Shown: positions 6,957 to 6,958 of the stretch, in pieces | Numbering within the stretch: the first letter of the stretch is position 1 | Layout of the letters: each line of letters opens with the position of its first letter | Source: Chitinophagaceae bacterium | Lineage (GTDB): Bacteria > Bacteroidota > Bacteroidia > Chitinophagales > Chitinophagaceae | Direction: 5' to 3' | Length of the DNA stretch: 6,958 nucleotides | Assembly: GCA_016786965.1 (NCBI GenBank) | Contig: JAEUVL010000022.1 | Span: 1 to 6,958 of the forward strand | Notes under the pieces: model-generated | What the model saw: the letters and a program-made list of their open reading frames with translations, nothing else | Told to the model about the DNA's origin: nothing | Databases searched by the model: none | Translations under genes and position numbers: made by a program

Positions 6957-6958
6957 TA

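Noticed and set aside
1..6958. Mobile elements, CRISPR arrays, tRNA or rRNA genes, or a defence system
   Set aside because: No transposase-like coding region, regularly spaced repeats, or tRNA/rRNA sequence was recognised by reading. The gene content is explained by housekeeping and regulatory families plus two unknown exported proteins.

Overview
The window looks like ordinary chromosomal sequence from a Bacteroidota bacterium, most plausibly a Chitinophagaceae-like soil or freshwater lineage. This is inferred from gene content and signals. A periplasmic beta-propeller/Y_Y_Y sensor kinase of the LytS type is paired with a LytTR regulator. Start codons lack clear Shine-Dalgarno sequences and have A/T-rich leaders. 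Signal peptides appear to be cut just before Gln, and TTACTTTG boxes resemble the Bacteroidota -7 element TAnnTTTG. No species can be named from sequence alone.

Layout. Bases 1-75 are a short leader with a 7-bp inverted repeat. A CHAD-domain protein, probably polyphosphate-binding, follows on the + strand (76-885). A perfect 13-bp hairpin with A and T tracts (885-915) can terminate transcription from both sides of the convergent gene pair. On the - strand (2105-981) lies a secreted protein of unknown function with a signal peptide, a Pro/Thr/Lys linker and a folded C-terminal part. Between it and the next gene is a divergent 267-bp intergenic region. It carries a TTACTTTG box facing each way and a 14-bp near-palindrome. 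The + strand then encodes a 991-residue sensor histidine kinase (2373-5348) and, 7 bp later, its LytTR response regulator (5356-6096), almost certainly as one operon. The next 269 bp hold no gene but contain several CTGTT/AACAG half-sites that form two inverted repeats. The last gene (6366-6956) encodes a small lipoprotein of unknown function and is complete within the window.

How the parts may work together. The kinase should sense something in the periplasm through its propeller and Y_Y_Y domains. It would then signal through a transmembrane helix to a cytoplasmic His793 and on to Asp54 of the LytTR regulator. The divergent secreted protein and the downstream lipoprotein are the nearest candidate targets or partners, but this rests only on position. 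The CHAD gene has no evident link to the rest.

No mobile element, CRISPR array, tRNA, rRNA or clear new system was seen. The most useful leads are the two uncharacterised exported proteins flanking the two-component operon, the possibly leaderless kinase transcript, and the half-site cluster after the regulator gene.
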